This document shows positions 61,386 through 64,000 of a stretch of 64,000 nt of DNA, one piece after another. The notes beneath the pieces were generated by a model. That model made no database searches. It saw only the letters and a list, made by a program, of their open reading frames with translations, and was not told the DNA's origin. Every line of letters starts with the position of its first letter. Position 1 is the stretch's first letter. This DNA comes from JAHEAO01 sp041633555. Its GTDB lineage: Bacteria; Pseudomonadota; Alphaproteobacteria; Rhodobacterales; Rhodobacteraceae. The stretch spans positions 17,010-81,009 of the forward strand of contig JBFKFZ010000009.1 of the NCBI GenBank assembly GCA_041633555.1, given 5' to 3'. The translations under genes and the position numbers were made by a program.

Positions 61386-62385
61386 CTCGGTCCTTCATTG
61401 AGTAACGTTCGGCGATCGGGAAGACGACCAGCCCGATGGCGATGGCGAACCAGAGCGTCGTCACCCGGATGATCGCGGTAGCGGGTACGCCGACCTCGAC
61501 CGGCACGCCTTCGAGGACCAAGAGCGCGACCATCGCGGCCTCTGCACCTCCGACCCCCCCCGGCGCGCCCGTGAGACCCCCGGCGAGGGTTGCGAAGATG
61601 AAGATCGCCACTGCCTTGGCAAGGCCTATATCCGCGCCCAGCCACACCAACAGGAGATAGAATGCGTAACCCTCCGCAAACCAGCCGATCGCCCCGATCA
61701 GCGCCGCAAGGGACATGACCCAGGGGTTGGAAAAGTGCGCGAGCGACCGCGCCGCTGTTCGAACCCGTGCGAAAAGCCGCGGCCAGCGTCCGAAGATGGC
61801 ATAGCCCGACCCGGCAATCCAGGCCAGAAGGCGCGGCCGTGTCGCGACCAGCGCTGCAGCAAGGGCGAAGATCGTCACCGGAACAGCGCCTGCGATGCCG
61901 CTGGCCGACAACGCGATGCCAATCGCCAGAATGACGCCCATCGCCGCAAGGTCCGAGGCGCGGTCCGCCAAAACGAGCGGTGCCGTCCGCTCGAACGACC
62001 AACCGGTTTCGCGGCGCAGCCAGCGCATGCGCACCAGCTCTCCGACCCGCCCGGGCGTGACCGACATCGCGAAGCCGCCAAGGTAGTGCCGCATGTTTTG
62101 GACGATCCCTGTCGCCAACCCCAGCTTGTGCGAAAAGATGTGCCAGCGCAGACCGCGAAATCCGTAGTTCACAAGGCTGAGGACGAGAAGCGCGATGATC
62201 TGCAGGAAGCCCAGCTTTGCAATCTGTGCGGTAGTCTCTTGCCAGCCGGTCGCTGCGGCGAGACCAATCAACCCGGCCAGCACCATTGCAAAAAGCCCGC
62301 CCAGAATCGCGATATCCCGCCAGCGGCGGTTGCCGTTTCCGGAGGCGGCTGCTGTTGTATTGGGATCGAGGCTGCTCATGGTCAT
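61366..62385 (-). CDS. flippase-like membrane protein, UPF0104/LPG synthase TM family
   Basis: A 339-residue inner-membrane protein with about eight helices and the conserved segments GFRGLRWHIF, TPGRVGELVR and GGLTGAPGGVGGAEA of the lysylphosphatidylglycerol synthase membrane-domain family (UPF0104). Members without the synthase domain are proposed lipid or lipid-linked sugar flippases. As the first gene of the minus-strand DprE1/DprE2 unit it may move the polyprenylphosphoryl pentose to the periplasm. This is context inference. Confidence 0.78.
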   Translation of the reverse strand: MTMSSLDPNTTAAASGNGNRRWRDIAILGGLFAMVLAGLIGLAAATGWQETTAQIAKLGFLQIIALLVLSLVNYGFRGLRWHIFSHKLGLATGIVQNMRHYLGGFAMSVTPGRVGELVRMRWLRRETGWSFERTAPLVLADRASDLAAMGVILAIGIALSASGIAGAVPVTIFALAAALVATRPRLLAWIAGSGYAIFGRWPRLFARVRTAARSLAHFSNPWVMSLAALIGAIGWFAEGYAFYLLLVWLGADIGLAKAVAIFIFATLAGGLTGAPGGVGGAEAAMVALLVLEGVPVEVGVPATAIIRVTTLWFAIAIGLVVFPIAERYSMKDRDALEKN

Positions 62386-62458
62386 TGCCCGCGCATCTAG
62401 CGACAGATTTTGGCAGGATTATGAAGATGTTTCCGGTCCGGGGACAGTGCTGATCGGC

Positions 62459-62749
62459 TCAGGTCGAAAAAACATCCGCCCGGTCAGGATGTCTTCGGCG
62501 TTGAGTGCTCACGAAGGGGCGGAGCGGGTAGATATTGAAGCCCTCGCATCGGGCATCCGCCACCAGCCGCGCGACCAACCGCCCCCCGGCGCCCGAACCG
62601 CGCAAGCGCTCCGGAACGGCGGTGTGATCGGCAATCACAAGCTCCGGTGACGTGATCGAATAGGTCAATTCGGCCTCCGCGCCATCACGCCGCAGGACGT
62701 AGCGGCCCTTTTTGCTGTCGGCTTCGCGGTGGACTTCTTCGTCAAACAA
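62459..62749 (-). CDS. GNAT family N-acetyltransferase, small YjdJ-like type
   Basis: A 96-residue protein of the short GNAT group (ATS1/YjdJ type). The acetyl-CoA loop is represented by VPERLRGSGAGGRLV, followed by NIYPLRPFV, where the family usually has a P-x-C segment. The start is a TTG that overlaps the CoA-transferase B stop by 8 nt, with GAGG six bases upstream; translation is therefore coupled. Substrate unknown. Confidence 0.75.
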   Translation of the reverse strand: MFDEEVHREADSKKGRYVLRRDGAEAELTYSITSPELVIADHTAVPERLRGSGAGGRLVARLVADARCEGFNIYPLRPFVSTQRRRHPDRADVFST

Positions 62750-63383
62750 TCGTCGCCTCGGTTGCGGCGATGATTTCCTCGCGCGTCACGCCGTCGGCCA
62801 GTTCGACGATATGCAGGCCCTTATGGGTGACATCCATGACGCCGAGATTGGTGATGATGCGGTCGACCACGCCCTTGCCGGTCAGGGGCAGGGTGCATTG
62901 CTTCAGCAGCTTCGACTCGCCGTGTTTCGAGGTGTGGTCCATGACCACGACGACCCGGCCGACGCCGGCGACGAGGTCCATCGCGCCGCCCATGCCCTTC
63001 ACCAGCTTGCCGGGGATCATCCAGTTCGCCAGGTCGCCCTTTTCGCTGACCTCCATCGCGCCGAGGATCGCCATCGCGATCTTGCCGCCCCGGATCATGC
63101 CAAAGCTTTGCGAACTGTCGAAATAGGCCGTGCGGGCCAGTTCGGTGATGGTCTGCTTGCCGGCATTGATCAGGTCCGGGTCCTCCTCGCCCTCGTAAGG
63201 AAAGGGGCCCATGCCCAGCATGCCGTTTTCCGACTGCAGGGTGATGTCCTTGTCGCCGACATAATTGGCCACCAGCGTCGGGATACCGATGCCGAGGTTG
63301 ACATACATGCCGTCTTCGAGCTCTTCGGCCGCACGTTCGGCCATCTGGTTGCGGTCCCAGCCCTTGCCTGCCTCGGCCATCAT
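62742..63383 (-). CDS. scoB: 3-oxoacid CoA-transferase subunit B
   Basis: Beta subunit of a family I CoA-transferase (succinyl-CoA:3-oxoacid type), used in ketone-body or acetoacetate metabolism. The 213-residue protein has GIGIPTLVANY and the SENGMLGMG motif with the catalytic Glu that forms the acyl-CoA thioester. GAAGGAG lies five bases before ATG 63383, which overlaps the scoA stop by 4 nt. Confidence 0.9.
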   Translation of the reverse strand: MMAEAGKGWDRNQMAERAAEELEDGMYVNLGIGIPTLVANYVGDKDITLQSENGMLGMGPFPYEGEEDPDLINAGKQTITELARTAYFDSSQSFGMIRGGKIAMAILGAMEVSEKGDLANWMIPGKLVKGMGGAMDLVAGVGRVVVVMDHTSKHGESKLLKQCTLPLTGKGVVDRIITNLGVMDVTHKGLHIVELADGVTREEIIAATEATIV

Positions 63384-64000
63384 GCGGACTCCTTCTTGCG
63401 GGTGGTGCGCTGTTCGATCCGTTTCTCGTGCTTGCCCTGCACGATGCGGTGCACGTAGATGCCGGGCAGATGGATCCCGTCCGGATCGAGCGAGCCGCGC
63501 GGCACGATTTCCTCGACTTCCGCCACGCAGACCCGGCCGCACATCGCGGCGGGCGGGTTGAAGTTGCGGGCGGTCTTGCGGAAGACGAGATTGCCGGTGT
63601 CATCGGCCTTCCAGGCCTTGACGATGGAAAGATCGGCAACAATGCCGCGTTCGAGGATGTATGTCTCGCCGTCGAACTCCTTGTGGTCCTTGCCCTCGGC
63701 GATCACCGTGCCCACACCGGTCTTGGTGTAGAAGCCCGGAATGCCGCAGCCGCCGGCGCGCATCCGCTCGGCCAGGGTGCCCTGCGGGTTGAATTCCAGC
63801 TCCAGTTCGCCGGACAGATACTGCCGCATGAACTCGGCATTCTCGCCGACATAGGAGCTCATCATTTTCCGGATCTGCCGGGTCGCCAGAAGCTTGCCAA
63901 GACCGAAATCGTCGACCCCCGCATTGTTCGAGGCGACGGTCAGATCCTTGACGCCGCTCTTCACGATCGCGTCGATCAGAAGCTCGGGAATGCCGCAGAG
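63380..64000 (-). CDS. scoA: 3-oxoacid CoA-transferase subunit A, 5' end outside the window
   Basis: Alpha subunit of the same CoA-transferase. The visible 206 residues run from LCGIPELLIDAIVKSGVK, which is internal to the family, to the C-terminus; the first 25 or so residues lie beyond position 64000. The GGCGIPGFYTKTGVGT segment is typical. The reading frame is open to the window edge, so the GTG at 63964 is an internal valine codon, not a start. Confidence 0.9.
   Translation of the reverse strand, partial: LCGIPELLIDAIVKSGVKDLTVASNNAGVDDFGLGKLLATRQIRKMMSSYVGENAEFMRQYLSGELELEFNPQGTLAERMRAGGCGIPGFYTKTGVGTVIAEGKDHKEFDGETYILERGIVADLSIVKAWKADDTGNLVFRKTARNFNPPAAMCGRVCVAEVEEIVPRGSLDPDGIHLPGIYVHRIVQGKHEKRIEQRTTRKKESA

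Noticed and set aside
1..64000. tRNA, rRNA, insertion sequence, prophage or CRISPR content
   Set aside because: No intergenic stretch shows a cloverleaf, transposase, integrase, attachment repeat or regularly spaced repeats; almost all sequence is explained by genes.

Overview
The window reads as chromosomal DNA of an alphaproteobacterium of the order Rhodobacterales (Rhodobacter/Paracoccus/Roseobacter group). The evidence is uniform GC-rich coding, tightly overlapping operons, a ruvCAB-ybgC-tolQRAB-pal-cpoB-tilS-ftsH run, an FtsH that starts on TTG, a complete-looking alphaproteobacterial-type Tad/Cpa pilus locus, and many short proteins of the kind found in this order. The species cannot be named from the sequence. 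I see no phage, insertion sequence, CRISPR array, rRNA or tRNA gene.

Layout. 1-1.4 kb: an Fe-S-type uracil-DNA glycosylase and an SseB-like protein. 1.4-8 kb (minus): a six-gene elongasome operon, mreB-mreC-mreD-mrdA(PBP2)-rodA, ending in a 2-hydroxyacid dehydrogenase. 8.1-9.9 kb (minus): leuA, preceded by a promoter-like element and a possible 41-codon leader ORF with an internal hairpin. 10-11.5 kb: an exported protein made almost entirely of MORN repeats. 11.6-17.1 kb: nadE, a WrbA-like flavoprotein, a PfkB-type sugar kinase, gltX and a gamma-glutamylcyclotransferase-fold protein. 17.4-24.6 kb: the glycine cleavage genes gcvT-gcvH-gcvP, an MFS carrier, prmA and a small membrane protein; then a DUF1127 gene on the other strand. 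25.2-36.9 kb: Holliday-junction genes ruvCAB run directly into the Tol-Pal envelope system, then tilS and ftsH. 37-44 kb: a MOSC protein, folD, a PaaI-type thioesterase, the PdeM/Lhr-type helicase pair of the ligase-associated DNA repair set (without its ligase and exonuclease), a small protein and an unusual AAA ATPase. 44.2-56.6 kb: a polytopic GT-C-like membrane protein, then the Tad pilus locus (two Flp-type pilins, cpaB, cpaC secretin, OmpA-like lipoprotein, cpaE, tadA, tadB, tadC, two TPR lipoproteins, prepilin peptidase). 57-62.4 kb: a lytic transglycosylase overlapping a HAD-UbiA fusion, followed on the opposite strand by DprE2-like, DprE1-like and flippase-like genes. 62.5-64 kb: a GNAT protein and the two subunits of a 3-oxoacid CoA-transferase, the last cut by the window end.

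The most interesting proposal is that 57.8-62.4 kb encodes a decaprenylphosphoryl-arabinose-like pathway: phosphoribosyl transfer to a polyprenyl phosphate by the UbiA domain, 5'-dephosphorylation by the fused HAD domain, 2'-epimerisation by the DprE1/DprE2 pair, and translocation by the UPF0104 protein. It lies beside a Tad pilus locus whose other flank carries a possible GT-C glycosyltransferase. This suggests, but does not prove, pentose decoration of pili or another envelope polymer.
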